From Paraburkholderia elongata (GTDB lineage Bacteria > Pseudomonadota > Gammaproteobacteria > Burkholderiales > Burkholderiaceae), in NCBI RefSeq assembly GCF_013177735.1, contig NZ_WOEZ01000210.1:62001-126000 (forward strand): DNA of 64,000 bases. The letters are read 5' to 3'. Position 1 is the stretch's first letter, and the number at the start of each line of letters is the position of its first letter. A model generated the notes under the pieces. That model was not told the origin of the DNA. It was given only the letters and a program-made list of their open reading frames with translations, and searched no databases. Shown one piece after another: positions 37,060-46,311 of the stretch. The position numbers and the translations under genes are program-made.

Positions 37060-37260
37060 ATGAAGCTCGCCCACCCGCTGCTGCTGAACGCCAAACCGCA
37101 AGACAAGCCCTATAAGCTCCGTGATCGCGACTCCATGTATCTACGGGTGTCGGTCCCGGGTTCGAAGGTATGGAAATTTGACTACCGGCTGGATGGCAAG
37201 GATTGCAGTTATACCCTTGGGCGGTTCCCCGATCTGTCGATAGCCGACATATTGCGGGAA
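37060..37260 (+). pseudogene. N-terminal fragment of a tyrosine-type phage integrase
   Basis: MKLAHPLLLNAKPQDKPYKL, then a YLRVSVPGSKVWKFDYRLDG and YTLGRFPDLSIAD are the DUF4102 arm-binding domain found at the start of P4-like integrases. Similarity ends after IAD at about 37251 and the catalytic domain is missing. It marks a former integrative element; no tRNA or att site was found next to it. Confidence 0.75.
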
Positions 37261-37404
37261 CCCGTCAGACTGAGGCTATACGCCGATACGAACAGCCGCA
37301 TAGTCCTGCTCAAAGTCGCCCGGATAACCTCGGGAACATCGAGACCCGCGCGCAGTCAAGCACGGTCAGGATCGGACGCTTACGAAAGCGGCGCCCCCCC
37401 ATCA

Positions 37405-37692
37405 CTATTGCATACCGCTTTCCGAACCCGAACGAGACGTTCCGTTGGCGGCACCGCCATATCCCGAAACACCTGCTTGGGCTGTGGCGTTCTGTGCCGT
37501 CACTTTTGCTTCAGCGGCCTGGATATTTTCCGGGTAGTGAATCCCGTCGCGCGGGTTATAGCCGGCTTTCTCGACCTGCGCCAGTTCGGCACGCACCTGC
37601 TCACGGCTTACCGGCTGATTGGATTGAGCAAACGACGCAACGGGGGCTGCAATAAGGGCAGCAACAAGGACCTTCCGGGTGAATGACTTCAT
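37405..37692 (-). CDS. DUF4148 secreted protein
   Basis: 95 residues. Signal peptide MKSFTRKVLVAALIAAPVAS (cleavage near SFA), then SREQVRAELAQVEKAGYNP, the DUF4148 core common in Burkholderia and relatives, and a Gly/Ser-rich tail. GAGGT lies upstream of the ATG at 37692. The function is unknown; it is probably a periplasmic or secreted stress-related protein. It appears intact amid remnants. The 270-bp gap on its left side (37693-37962) shows no gene. Confidence 0.85.
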   Translation of the reverse strand: MKSFTRKVLVAALIAAPVASFAQSNQPVSREQVRAELAQVEKAGYNPRDGIHYPENIQAAEAKVTAQNATAQAGVSGYGGAANGTSRSGSESGMQ

Positions 37693-37962
37693 CGTGACGT
37701 ACCTCAATGATTTCTGTTAGTGGCGCTACGAAGGACCTGCTCGGCCACTGCTGCGCACAGTCTAAAGGGCAAAAATCATTAGGGTAAGTACTGGTTTTTT
37801 AACTCTCCGTTGCTCTAGTGACAACAATCGGTCAACACGGGTTCGACCGTTTCTTGTGACGCGCTAATCGTCGTTTGCTTCGAATCAGCAACTAGAACGC
37901 CTGCTAGACCTGAGGAAGCACTCCTGCCAGGAATTTAATCCGGTTGACTGATTATCATGCCC

Positions 37963-38157
37963 TCACCCACGAACCACCCTAGATGACTCGATAAATCCTT
38001 CGACCCCGCCTTCGTAAGCACCATGTCGGTCAATCGCGTCTGGGTGATAACACGAACGCACCAGATCGAAGTCCATGCGATCGATGCCTCGGCAGTAGCG
38101 CGTGTGGACTTCACGGATCTCCGCCTTGTCTTGCTGTTCCTGACGCTTCGAATCCAA
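37963..38157 (-). pseudogene. truncated SnoaL-like (NTF2 fold) protein
   Basis: 64 residues: EVHTRYCRGIDRMDFDLVRS and HPDAIDRHGAYEGGVEGFIE, then the frame stops. The intact gene at 53462-53971 has nearly the same N-terminus (40 of 46 residues identical from AEI to the break) and is 169 residues long. Both start with TTG behind GGAGAC plus an A-rich spacer. It is the last gene of the 3-hydroxybenzoate/gentisate operon and has lost about 110 C-terminal residues. Confidence 0.8.
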
Positions 38158-38309
38158 TTTGTGTCTCCCAGTTCAAGTAAAAGCTGAAGCACATTGCCCC
38201 AACTAATGCCGGGACATTCTCGGCTTCAAGCTCGACACGCTGCTGGCAATAGTTTGTTGCAAACCAAACCAAGCCCGGCAATGGCTGCTGCCGCGTACCG
38301 CGTCAAATC

Positions 38310-39518
38310 TCAAATGACGCCCTTCAAGCACTCTTCCGCGCGCCAGCCGTGCAACCATTGCAGTGCGTCGTAAAACTGCTCCTGCGTTCGGCCGATCCAA
38401 AGGGAATTCCGAACTTGTCGCTCAACGCCCTTCGCGTGATAGATGCGACCCATTTCACGTGCCGAATACAACACGCGCGCCGTGCGCGGAATACGTGCAG
38501 TCTCGTATAGTTTGAACGCGGCTTCGAAATCGCCACCCGTCACAGCGACGGCGGCACCCAGCGTAACGGCATCTTCGAGCGCCTGGCAGGCGCCTTGTGC
38601 CAGGTATTGCGTCATCGGATGCGCGGCGTCGCCAAGCACCGTCGCACGGCCATAGCTCCAGCGCTCGACAGGGTCCCGGTCCGCCGTGGCCCAGCGCTTC
38701 CACGAAGTTGGTCGGTCGAGCATCTGATGTGGCAACGGATGAATGCCTTCGAAATAGGACAGCACTTCCTCCTTGCTGCCTTCGCGCACCCCCCATTCTT
38801 CTTTCTCGCGACTGTGGAACGTGACGACGAGGTTGTATTGCTTGCCGCCTCGCAGCGGGTAGTGCACGAGGTGGCAATTCGGGCCCGCCCACACCACAGG
38901 CGCATTGACCTGCAAATCCTTCGGCATGTTTTCGACATCAACGACGGCGCGATACACGACATGTCCCGTCACGCGATGCTCGTCGCCGATCAATGCCTTG
39001 CGTATTGCCGACTTCACGCCATCGCAACCGATCACGGCATTCGCGTCGTACCGCTCGCCATTCTGATCGATGACGGTCACACCGCCGGCATTCTGGTCGA
39101 GTTCGCAGACCCTCGTGTTGGTGCGGAACTGGATCAACGGATGATCCTTCACAGCTTCGAGTATCGACTGGTGAATGTCGGCACGATGAATCACCGCATA
39201 TGGATTGCCAAAGCGCGTACGATACGGGGCGCCGACGTCGATTCGCATCACCTCTTTTGCGTCAAGCGCATCCATCAGTTTCAGGTAATCCGTAAAGACA
39301 GCGCGGCTGCGCGCCGCTTCACCGACGCCCAGTGCATCGAGCGCGTTGAACGCATTTGCGGCCAACTGGATTCCTGCGCCGATTTCCTGTATCTCAGGGG
39401 CCTGCTCCAGCAGCTGTATGTGAATGCCTTGACGTGCGAGCGCCAGCGCGGCGGCCAAGCCGCCAATACCGCCGCCGATCACGAGCACGCGCCGCCCTTT
39501 GCTGTCTGTCTCAATCAT
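38310..39518 (-). CDS. 3-hydroxybenzoate 6-monooxygenase-like flavoprotein
   Basis: 402 residues, class A FAD monooxygenase. VLVIGGGIGGLAAALALAR binds FAD ADP, VIGCDGVKSAIR is the DG motif, and GRATVLGDAAHPMTQYLAQG is the GD motif. The sequence resembles 3-hydroxybenzoate 6-hydroxylases (NagX/MhbM/XlnD type), which form gentisate with NADH. Context with gentisate dioxygenase supports this. ATG 39518 (MIETDSKG) follows GGAGACAAAC; the ATG at 39530 has no ribosome site. Confidence 0.85.
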   Translation of the reverse strand: MIETDSKGRRVLVIGGGIGGLAAALALARQGIHIQLLEQAPEIQEIGAGIQLAANAFNALDALGVGEAARSRAVFTDYLKLMDALDAKEVMRIDVGAPYRTRFGNPYAVIHRADIHQSILEAVKDHPLIQFRTNTRVCELDQNAGGVTVIDQNGERYDANAVIGCDGVKSAIRKALIGDEHRVTGHVVYRAVVDVENMPKDLQVNAPVVWAGPNCHLVHYPLRGGKQYNLVVTFHSREKEEWGVREGSKEEVLSYFEGIHPLPHQMLDRPTSWKRWATADRDPVERWSYGRATVLGDAAHPMTQYLAQGACQALEDAVTLGAAVAVTGGDFEAAFKLYETARIPRTARVLYSAREMGRIYHAKGVERQVRNSLWIGRTQEQFYDALQWLHGWRAEECLKGVI

Positions 39519-39611
39519 GTTTGTCTCCATTGTCGACAGGAGTTGGCGTGTCGACAGAAGTTAGCTCTTTAGCGCTTACTCCGGTCCCAAGCTCACTCCA
39601 GTCCCATGTAA

Positions 39612-40253
39612 TCAGGCGATGTAATCGGGCTGGCGCTGCGGCTGCGCGGCTTCGAATGCCGGGTGTTTCGACGCGTGCTCAAAGACGGCGAGACTGCGCG
39701 GATACGGACTCAGGTCGCAGTCCATGCGCAGCGCGTTGGCGACCTGTGGCACGAGGCACATGTCGGCGAGCGTCGGCTGCGCGCCAAAGCACCACGGACC
39801 TGTGTTGCCGCGTTCGAGCATGCGCTCGGCGCCCGCCATGCCCTGGGCGATCCAGTGCCGGTACCACGAGCTTTTCTGCTGCGGCGTGACTTCGAGTTCC
39901 GTTTCCAGATATCGCAACACCCGCAAGTTATTGAGGGGATGGATGTCGCACGAGATCAGCGCGGCGAACTCGAGCACGCGCGCCCGCAGGGCCGGTTCGA
40001 GCGGAATCAGGCGCGGCTCGGGGTATTTCTGGTCGAGGTAGTCGATGATCGCGAGCGACTGGCCGAGTCTGAAATCGTCATCGATGAGCGCGGGCACCGA
40101 CGCGGACGGATTCACGTTCGCCACATAGTCCTCTGCGCGATGTTCGCCCACGCGGATGTTAACGGGCAGCGTCTCGTACGCGAGTTCCTTGAGCGCAAGT
40201 GCAATGCGTACGCGGTACGACGTCGAACTATTGAAGAAGCTATGGAGTTGCAC
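39612..40253 (-). CDS. maleylpyruvate/maleylacetoacetate isomerase (zeta-class GST)
   Basis: 213 residues. N-terminal thioredoxin fold with FFNSSTSYRVRIALALKE, the zeta-class active-site region (Thr where maleylacetoacetate isomerases often have Cys), then ASVPALIDDDFRLGQSLAII. The GST C-terminal domain follows. It isomerises maleylpyruvate from gentisate cleavage to fumarylpyruvate with glutathione. The start is GTG at 40253 with CGGAGG upstream. Confidence 0.88.
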   Translation of the reverse strand: MQLHSFFNSSTSYRVRIALALKELAYETLPVNIRVGEHRAEDYVANVNPSASVPALIDDDFRLGQSLAIIDYLDQKYPEPRLIPLEPALRARVLEFAALISCDIHPLNNLRVLRYLETELEVTPQQKSSWYRHWIAQGMAGAERMLERGNTGPWCFGAQPTLADMCLVPQVANALRMDCDLSPYPRSLAVFEHASKHPAFEAAQPQRQPDYIA

Positions 40254-40286
40254 GGGTAGACCTCCGATGAATGCAGATTACGTATC

Positions 40287-40985
40287 TCAGGCCACACGCA
40301 CCGTTACTTCGCCAAGACGTTCGACACCAACCTTCATCGTATCTCCCTTCTGCACCGCGCCGACGCCTTCAGGCGTGCCCGTGAAGATCAGGTCACCCGG
40401 TTCGACGCGGAAGAACTTAGACAAATACGCCACCGTCTCCGCGACCGACCAAATCAGATGCGACACGTCACTCTTCTGTTTGGTCTCGCCGTTGACCGTC
40501 AGCCACAGGCCGGCGTTTTCGAAGTGACCGACCTCGCTCGTCGGATGAATCGGCCCGATCGGCGCCGAGCGGTCAAACGCCTTGCCAATCTCCCACGGAC
40601 GGCCCATTTCGCGCATTTTCATCTGCAGATCGCGCCGCGTCATGTCGAGGCCGACCGCGTAGCCCCATACGTGATCGAGAGCCTGTTCGAGCGGGATATC
40701 CGAGCCGCCTTTGCCAATCACAGCGACGAGTTCGGCTTCGTAATGGTAGTTCTGCGTCTGCGAAGGGTAAGCCAGTTCTAGCGTTTCGCCGTAAGCGACG
40801 GGCACGACGGCATCGGCCGGCTTGCAGAAGAAGAACGGCGGTTCGCGATCGGGATCAAAGCCCATTTCGCGCGCATGCGCGGCGTAGTTGCGGCCAACGC
40901 AATAGACGCGGCGCACCGCGAATTGAGCGTCGCTACCGGCGACGGGTACAGCAACGGGCGCTTCGGGCGGGAAAACAAAGGTCAT
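40287..40985 (-). CDS. fumarylpyruvate hydrolase
   Basis: 232 residues, FAH family. VYCVGRNYAAHAREMG near the N-terminus, EAELVAVIGKGG with acidic metal ligands, and IFTGTPEGVGAVQKGD near the end are the family markers. It hydrolyses fumarylpyruvate to fumarate and pyruvate, the last step of the glutathione-dependent gentisate route. It lies 33 bp before the isomerase gene in the same operon. Confidence 0.9.
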   Translation of the reverse strand: MTFVFPPEAPVAVPVAGSDAQFAVRRVYCVGRNYAAHAREMGFDPDREPPFFFCKPADAVVPVAYGETLELAYPSQTQNYHYEAELVAVIGKGGSDIPLEQALDHVWGYAVGLDMTRRDLQMKMREMGRPWEIGKAFDRSAPIGPIHPTSEVGHFENAGLWLTVNGETKQKSDVSHLIWSVAETVAYLSKFFRVEPGDLIFTGTPEGVGAVQKGDTMKVGVERLGEVTVRVA

Positions 40986-41057
40986 GATGAGTTGGACTCG
41001 GCAAATAGGATTGGTAGCTCACCGCCAATGCGGCGCCTGGAAAGGAAAGTAACGCGT

Positions 41058-42104
41058 CTAGCTGCGCTCTTCGCGCAGCAGATTCAATGCCGCGAGCACA
41101 GGACGATCCGAATAGCTAAACAACACGCTTTCCGCCGATGCCGCCAGTTGCACGGGCGCCCACGACGGCACGACGAACACGTCGTGCGGCTCGAAGGTGA
41201 ATTCGTCATTGCCGATCTTGACTGTGCCGTTGCCTTCGACGACGCAATACACCGTTGCATCGGTGCTGCGATATGTGCGGCCCTTGAAGCCGGCAGGCAG
41301 GTATTGCATGAAGGTCGCAATGGTCGGCATCGGCCAACCGCCTGTGGCCGGATTCACGTAGCGCAGCTTCACGCCGTCCCATTCGTCGAGTTCGCCATTG
41401 CGGTACAGCGCGTCGAGCGCTTCGCGGCTGCGCGCGTACGGGTAGCTGAAAATCGGTGAAGTGGGATTGGACACGCGATGCCGCACGGGCACCATGTTGT
41501 GGCCGAAGCGCGCGAAGCTGTCGCCTTCAGGGCGCGAAACCGGCTGTGTCGCTTCGGGGTAGTTCTCGGCGAATCCGGCGTCCATCTGCGCGACGAGCGG
41601 TATATCGAGGCCATCGAGCCACACGACAGGCTCGCCGCCCTCCTCCACGGAAGGATTACCGTGATCGTGCCATGTCCAAGATGGTGTGATGATGAAGTCG
41701 CCCGGATGCATCGTTGTGCGTTCGCCGTTGACAGCCGTCCACGCGCCCTCGCCTTCGACGATGAAGCGAAGCGCCGACTGCGTATGCCGGTGGCTCGGCG
41801 CGATCTCGCCGGGCAGGATCAACTGGAGTCCCGCGTACAGGTTCGGCGTCATGCTCGACTTGCCCGGCAGGCCCGGGTTTTCAAGCACCAGCACGCGGCG
41901 CACGGCTTCTTCCGCGCTGATCACGGCACCCGCCTGCATCACCAGTTCGCGCACTTGCGCGTACTTCCAGATCGCAGGCCGCGCTTTCGGTTGCGGTGCC
42001 TTGGGCACCAGGTTGTGCAGCGATTCCCAAAGCGGAGCCATACCCTGCTGGGCGATCCGCTCGTAATAGGCCGCGCGCGATTCGCCCGGATTGTTACTCG
42101 TCAT
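41058..42104 (-). CDS. gentisate 1,2-dioxygenase
   Basis: 348 residues, bicupin. The first cupin holds the iron site in [20 protein letters not shown] and [12 protein letters not shown]; the second cupin begins near residue 260 ([20 protein letters not shown]). It cleaves gentisate to maleylpyruvate with O2. ATG 42104 follows AAGGAGACGCGA; the frame upstream to 42176 is unrelated. First gene of the gentisate operon, divergent from a LysR gene. Confidence 0.93.
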   Translation of the reverse strand: MTSNNPGESRAAYYERIAQQGMAPLWESLHNLVPKAPQPKARPAIWKYAQVRELVMQAGAVISAEEAVRRVLVLENPGLPGKSSMTPNLYAGLQLILPGEIAPSHRHTQSALRFIVEGEGAWTAVNGERTTMHPGDFIITPSWTWHDHGNPSVEEGGEPVVWLDGLDIPLVAQMDAGFAENYPEATQPVSRPEGDSFARFGHNMVPVRHRVSNPTSPIFSYPYARSREALDALYRNGELDEWDGVKLRYVNPATGGWPMPTIATFMQYLPAGFKGRTYRSTDATVYCVVEGNGTVKIGNDEFTFEPHDVFVVPSWAPVQLAASAESVLFSYSDRPVLAALNLLREERS

Positions 42105-42293
42105 TCGCGTCTCCTTTATGGTGTCTCGTGGGTTCCGACTCACTAGCCGGCCGCGGCGGCTCAGTGGATCCCGCACAATGATTTATATGCGACAGTGCCA
42201 TGCCCAGTAAAATGGTGAAATCATCTAATCCATACGGTTTTGGATATACCTGCAACACAGGACTGACGAAAATCGTGACGAAGGAGCTGCGCA

Positions 42294-43229
42294 ATGGACT
42301 GGACTTACCGCCTGCGACTGAGGCATCTGCAGGTACTGCTGAGCCTCGCAAGCACGGGCAATCTCAGCCAGTCGGCCGCGGCGCTCAACACGACGCAGCC
42401 GGCGCTGTCGAAATGGCTGAAGGAACTCGAGGAAGACGTCGGCCTGCCCCTTTTTGAGAGGCATGCGCGCGGCCTGCGACCCACGTCGTATGGCGAGGCG
42501 CTGATCGAGCACGCGCGCCGGATCGAAGCGCGTCTCGACATTGCGCGCGACGACATGCAGGCGCTGCGCGCGGGCGGCAGCGGCCTCGTCAGCATTGGGA
42601 CCTCGGGCGTATCGGCGGCAGACACGGTGCCGCTCGCGGTCTCGCGGCTTCTCGAGCGCATGCCGCGGGCGCAGGTTCGGCTGGTCGAAAGCACAATGAA
42701 CCAATTGATGCCACAGCTTGCGCGCGGGGAACTCGATATCGTTGTCGGCCGCTCGGGACAGCAGTACGACGACCCACAGCTGCAGACCGAAACGCTATAT
42801 ACGGAGCCGATCAACTTCGTCGCACGGCCAGATCATGCGCTCATGGAAAAAGCACAACTCGGCTGGGACGACGTGCTCGCGTATTCGTGGATCGTCTGGC
42901 CGCAGGGCACGCCCGTGCGCAACGCGCTGGAGACGGCGCTCGCGGCCGCGGCACGCACGCTGCCCAATCACTGCGTCGAATCGAATTCGTCGATTTTCAA
43001 TCTCACGCTGCTGAACAACACTGATCTGGTGGGCGTCGCCTCGCATCGGGCCGCGCTTCGCTTTGAGCAACTGAACGCGCTTCGCATTCTGCCGGTTCAA
43101 CTCGAAGGCTTCGGCTCGGTATCGGTCTACTGGCACGCCGAGAACGTCAATCGCGTCGCGGTGGCCATGGCACTGGAGAGTCTTCGCAATTTTGCAGACC
43201 CGCACATGAAAGAATGGCACACCGCCTGA
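42294..43229 (+). CDS. LysR-family regulator of the gentisate operon
   Basis: 311 residues. HTH: LRHLQVLLSLASTGNLSQSA then LNTTQPALSKWLKELEEDVG. The effector domain is of the PBP2 type found in regulators of aromatic catabolism. AAGGAGCTGCGCA precedes the ATG. It is divergent from gentisate dioxygenase with a 189-bp control region that holds a widely spaced inverted repeat (ATGATTT 42178-42184, AAATCAT 42218-42224). It is convergent with the oxygenase reductase gene. Confidence 0.9.
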   Translation: MDWTYRLRLRHLQVLLSLASTGNLSQSAAALNTTQPALSKWLKELEEDVGLPLFERHARGLRPTSYGEALIEHARRIEARLDIARDDMQALRAGGSGLVSIGTSGVSAADTVPLAVSRLLERMPRAQVRLVESTMNQLMPQLARGELDIVVGRSGQQYDDPQLQTETLYTEPINFVARPDHALMEKAQLGWDDVLAYSWIVWPQGTPVRNALETALAAAARTLPNHCVESNSSIFNLTLLNNTDLVGVASHRAALRFEQLNALRILPVQLEGFGSVSVYWHAENVNRVAVAMALESLRNFADPHMKEWHTA

Positions 43230-43314
43230 GGCGCCTTTTCCAAACGGATCCCACTGCCCCGGCCGGAATCAACCAGGTTTTTTCGGCCTGGGCGCTCTTT
43301 CTTTTCGCACTGCG

Positions 43315-44301
43315 TCAGCCGGTATGAACGAATGCGTCGCTGAAGAAGTCGTCTTCGGGCAAGCCGGTCTTCACGAAGGTGTCGCGCGCGGCGCTCGTCA
43401 TCGACGGGTTGCCGCATGCGTACACTTCATATCCCGCGAGCGAGCCGAAGTCTTCGAGCACAGCCTCGTGCACGAAACCGCGCCGGCCCGTCCACGCCTC
43501 GTCCGCTTCGGACAGCACCGGCACGAACTTCACGCGGCCACTGTCGTGCCATTTCTGCGCGGGTGCCGCGAGATAGAGGTCTTCGGCGCGGCGCGCGCCC
43601 CAGTACAGATGCAACGGCCGTCCGAGCTTGCGCTTGATGGCGTCCTCGACGATCGACTTCACCGGCGCGAACCCCGTGCCTGTCGCGAGCAGCACGGCGG
43701 GCCTGTTCGACCCTTCGCGTAGCGTGAACTCTCCGAACGGCAGCTCGATGCGCAGCCTGTCGCCCTTCGCGAGGCGGCCCAGCACGCCTTCGGAGAATCG
43801 GCCGCCAGGCACGTGGCGCACGTGCAGCTGCACGCTGTCGTTCTCGTGCGGCGCATTCGCCATCGAATAGTTGCGCCGCGTGCCGTCCTCCAGTTCGATC
43901 TGCAGATACTGGCCGGCACCGAACTTCGCGCGCACACCCGCGGGCAGCCGCAACTGCAGGATGCTGACGTCGGAGGCCGGCTGCGTGATGCGGTACACGG
44001 AGACCTCGAGCGTCTTGCGCACGACGGGGTCGCGCTTCTCGATGCGACGCGGCGCGATCGTCAGGTCCGTGTCGGGGCTTAGGCAGCACAGCAGCGCGCG
44101 CTCGGCCGGCGCCGCCACTGCGCCCTGCACCGTCGAACACCCCTCGCCCGCCACGAGGCGTCCTTCGCAGGACGCGCAGACGCCCTTGCGGCATGAGTAC
44201 GGCACCACATAGCCGGCGCGTTCGGCCGCGTCGAGCACGGTTTCACCGGCCGCGCACGGAAACGTTATGTCGCTGTCAGCGACGGAAATTAAAAAGTCCA
44301 A
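43315..44301 (-). CDS. ring-hydroxylating oxygenase reductase (NagAa-like)
   Basis: 328 residues. Plant-type [2Fe-2S] ferredoxin domain at the N-terminus (CRKGVCASCEGRLVAGE and the later CCLSP supply four Cys), FAD domain with RNYSMANAPHE, and NAD domain with LLATGTGFAPVKSIVED. The length and order match NagAa/AndAa-type reductases. The start is TTG at 44301 behind GAGGTGACATC. It is the third gene of the oxygenase operon. No separate Rieske ferredoxin gene is present, so electrons may pass directly from its own iron-sulfur centre. Confidence 0.9.
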   Translation of the reverse strand: MDFLISVADSDITFPCAAGETVLDAAERAGYVVPYSCRKGVCASCEGRLVAGEGCSTVQGAVAAPAERALLCCLSPDTDLTIAPRRIEKRDPVVRKTLEVSVYRITQPASDVSILQLRLPAGVRAKFGAGQYLQIELEDGTRRNYSMANAPHENDSVQLHVRHVPGGRFSEGVLGRLAKGDRLRIELPFGEFTLREGSNRPAVLLATGTGFAPVKSIVEDAIKRKLGRPLHLYWGARRAEDLYLAAPAQKWHDSGRVKFVPVLSEADEAWTGRRGFVHEAVLEDFGSLAGYEVYACGNPSMTSAARDTFVKTGLPEDDFFSDAFVHTG

Positions 44302-44403
44302 GATGTCACCTCGATGCGTTGTCAGCAGGTGTCGGTCGAAGTTCGGGGCGGATCAGCCGGCGCGGCCACCATCGCATGCGCCTCCCAGGCAGGTTCGCGG
44401 GCG

Positions 44404-44874
44404 TCATAGCGGCAACGCAAGCAGCGTGTCGATACGCGAGCTGTCGCACACGACGACGCGCTCGCGCAACCGCACGCCCGCCTCGTCGCGCACGTACACG
44501 TCGCAATAGCGACCCGTCGCAAACAGGTCGGTGGTCCCGTCGCGCATGATGCGCGCGACCATGAACGATGTTTCGCTGCGCACCTCAGTGCCGTCGTCGC
44601 TGATCACATACGGTTGCCCGAGCAGATGGCGGTAGGCGTGCCGTTCATAGACATTGGCGTCGCGCAGCGACGCAACCCTGTCGACCAGCATGCCGTGGGA
44701 GGCCGCGTAGATCATGCTGCCCACGAGACCGCGGCGATGGTTATCGGCGGTCGTGACCCTGTACACGCACGACGTGATGAAGAACTCGGGCCACTGCCCG
44801 AGGTCGCCGTCGTCGATGCAGCGCACGTATTCGGCCTGCGCATGGGCGATCAGTTGGTGGATGTCCTGCGTCAT
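44404..44874 (-). CDS. ring-hydroxylating oxygenase beta subunit
   Basis: 156 residues, NTF2-like fold. MTQDIHQLIAHAQAEYVRCI then VYRVTTADNHRRGL and the DANVYERHAYRHLLGQPYV segment are typical of small subunits of the salicylate-5-hydroxylase/anthranilate-dioxygenase group. The start is ATG 44874; a TTG at 44880 overlapping the alpha stop is an alternative. It forms the structural alpha3beta3 partner of the alpha subunit. Confidence 0.87.
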   Translation of the reverse strand: MTQDIHQLIAHAQAEYVRCIDDGDLGQWPEFFITSCVYRVTTADNHRRGLVGSMIYAASHGMLVDRVASLRDANVYERHAYRHLLGQPYVISDDGTEVRSETSFMVARIMRDGTTDLFATGRYCDVYVRDEAGVRLRERVVVCDSSRIDTLLALPL

Positions 44875-44876
44875 CG

Positions 44877-46148
44877 TCAATATCCCATTGCGTTACGGTA
44901 GGCCTTCCAGAAGCCTCGAATCGATGCTTCCGTTACGCGGATCGCACTGCTGGTCGTGCCGTCGCCGCCCATCTCAATCACCGAGCGTGCGTCGCTTGCC
45001 CCGTCGATTCCGCGCTGCACGAAGCCGCCCACGCAGCCGTCCTCCATCGAAACATACCCGGCCGGGCCCACGAGGTTCGCCTGGCGCAGACGCATTTCCC
45101 GCAACTCGGGCGTATCGTCCTCGAAGCCGAGATAGATCCAATTCAGTTCGGTCTGGCGCACGCCGCGTGGCAAGATCTGGCGCACCGCGATGGCGTTCTG
45201 GATCTGCTGGAGCACGAAGCCCGGAAAGACTGAAAGAATCTGCAGCGTGATGCCGTCGCCGAACTCGTCGGTGCCCGCAAGCACCGAGGTATCTTCGAGG
45301 CGGTGGCCGCTCTCCGAGCGGATGTTCTGAGCTGCGTAGTCCTTCGTGGCTGCCTGCTTCGCCGCTTCAGCCGCGTGATCGACTGCTGAATAGCTGACGT
45401 GATGCCCGCCGCTGGGGTCGACGATGATGCCACCGCGCTGCGACAGCTTGTTCAACTGGAAGGTCGTGAAGAACAGATGCAGGATGCTTGCATGATAGGA
45501 ATCCTTGACGTTCTCGAAATAGAGCTTCCAGTTGTTCGGCAACATCTGTGTGAAGCGGCCGAGCACAACGGGCGTGCGGTTTTCAAGCACACGTGCAATG
45601 CGTTCGACGATCTCGTCGCCAAGGTATTCGTCGAGGGCTGGCACGTCGTCGGAGAAGCTGCCGAACACGAGACCGTGGAGCGTCGCCACGCGCAGCTTGC
45701 GCAGGCCGTGATCGCCGAGGCAGAAGTCTTCCTTCATGCCGCCCTGGCCGTTGATGCCGTCCCGGAACGCGACGCCGAGCAGATCGCCCTGCAGGCTGTA
45801 GGTCCAGGCATGGTAGACGCAACTGAAATCCTTCGCGTTGCCCGCGTCTTCCAGGCAAACCATCGCGCCGCGATGCGCGCAGCGGTTTTCGAATGCATAG
45901 AGCTCGCCGTCCGTGTCGCGCGTGACCACCACGGGAGCATCGCCGATGAACGTACTGCGGAAGTCGCCCGGATTCGGTAGCTCGGCTTCGAGGCACAGAT
46001 AACTCCAGTTCGGACCACGAAAGATCGCTTCCTGCTCGTCCGCATAGGCATCGTCACTCTGGAACAGCGCATAAGGCACGCGTGTGACGCCCTCGATGGG
46101 CCACTCGATGCTGGCGCGGCGCGCCGGCTGGATGGGGATGATGTTCAA
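44877..46148 (-). CDS. ring-hydroxylating oxygenase alpha subunit (NagG/AndAc-type)
   Basis: 423 residues. Rieske centre in [12 protein letters not shown] and [14 protein letters not shown] (Cys-His, Cys-His); mononuclear iron site in [16 protein letters not shown] (bridging Asp, two His). [13 protein letters not shown] near the end resembles the salicylate 5-hydroxylase large subunit. The start is TTG at 46148 behind ACGGAG. Divergent from an IclR gene. Substrate: salicylate to gentisate would fit the adjacent gentisate operon, but anthranilate dioxygenases of the AndAc group are of similar length and layout. Confidence 0.87.
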   Translation of the reverse strand: MNIIPIQPARRASIEWPIEGVTRVPYALFQSDDAYADEQEAIFRGPNWSYLCLEAELPNPGDFRSTFIGDAPVVVTRDTDGELYAFENRCAHRGAMVCLEDAGNAKDFSCVYHAWTYSLQGDLLGVAFRDGINGQGGMKEDFCLGDHGLRKLRVATLHGLVFGSFSDDVPALDEYLGDEIVERIARVLENRTPVVLGRFTQMLPNNWKLYFENVKDSYHASILHLFFTTFQLNKLSQRGGIIVDPSGGHHVSYSAVDHAAEAAKQAATKDYAAQNIRSESGHRLEDTSVLAGTDEFGDGITLQILSVFPGFVLQQIQNAIAVRQILPRGVRQTELNWIYLGFEDDTPELREMRLRQANLVGPAGYVSMEDGCVGGFVQRGIDGASDARSVIEMGGDGTTSSAIRVTEASIRGFWKAYRNAMGY

Positions 46149-46211
46149 GTTGCTGACTCCGTAGAGGGCGTTTGCCAAACGCCGATTACCGGGGCCTCGG
46201 CGGGACTGCAG

Positions 46212-46263
46212 TTGACAGCCCCTCCCAGGTGTGTTCGAATATCGTACAATGTTCGATATACGA
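46212..46263 (+). promoter_or_regulatory. promoter/operator between oxygenase operon and IclR gene
   Basis: TTGACA at 46212-46217, 17 bp, then TCGAAT at 46235-46240 form a plausible promoter reading toward the IclR gene. It overlaps an inverted repeat TCGTA (46242-46246) and TACGA (46259-46263), also containing TTCGATATACGA. It is the best candidate site for control of both divergent units by the IclR protein. Confidence 0.5.
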
Positions 46264-46311
46264 CCCAATATGACACCCATCAAAAGCCCTGTCAATACAG
46301 AGGAGCGCGCA

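Noticed and set aside
42178-42224. ATGATTT/AAATCAT as the LysR binding site of the gentisate operon
   Set aside because: The 33-bp spacing is far from the usual T-N11-A form, so it is only mentioned in the gene entry.
43229-43315. Terminator between the convergent LysR and reductase genes
   Set aside because: The CCAGG/CCTGG stem is only five bp and the T-rich tract is poorly placed.
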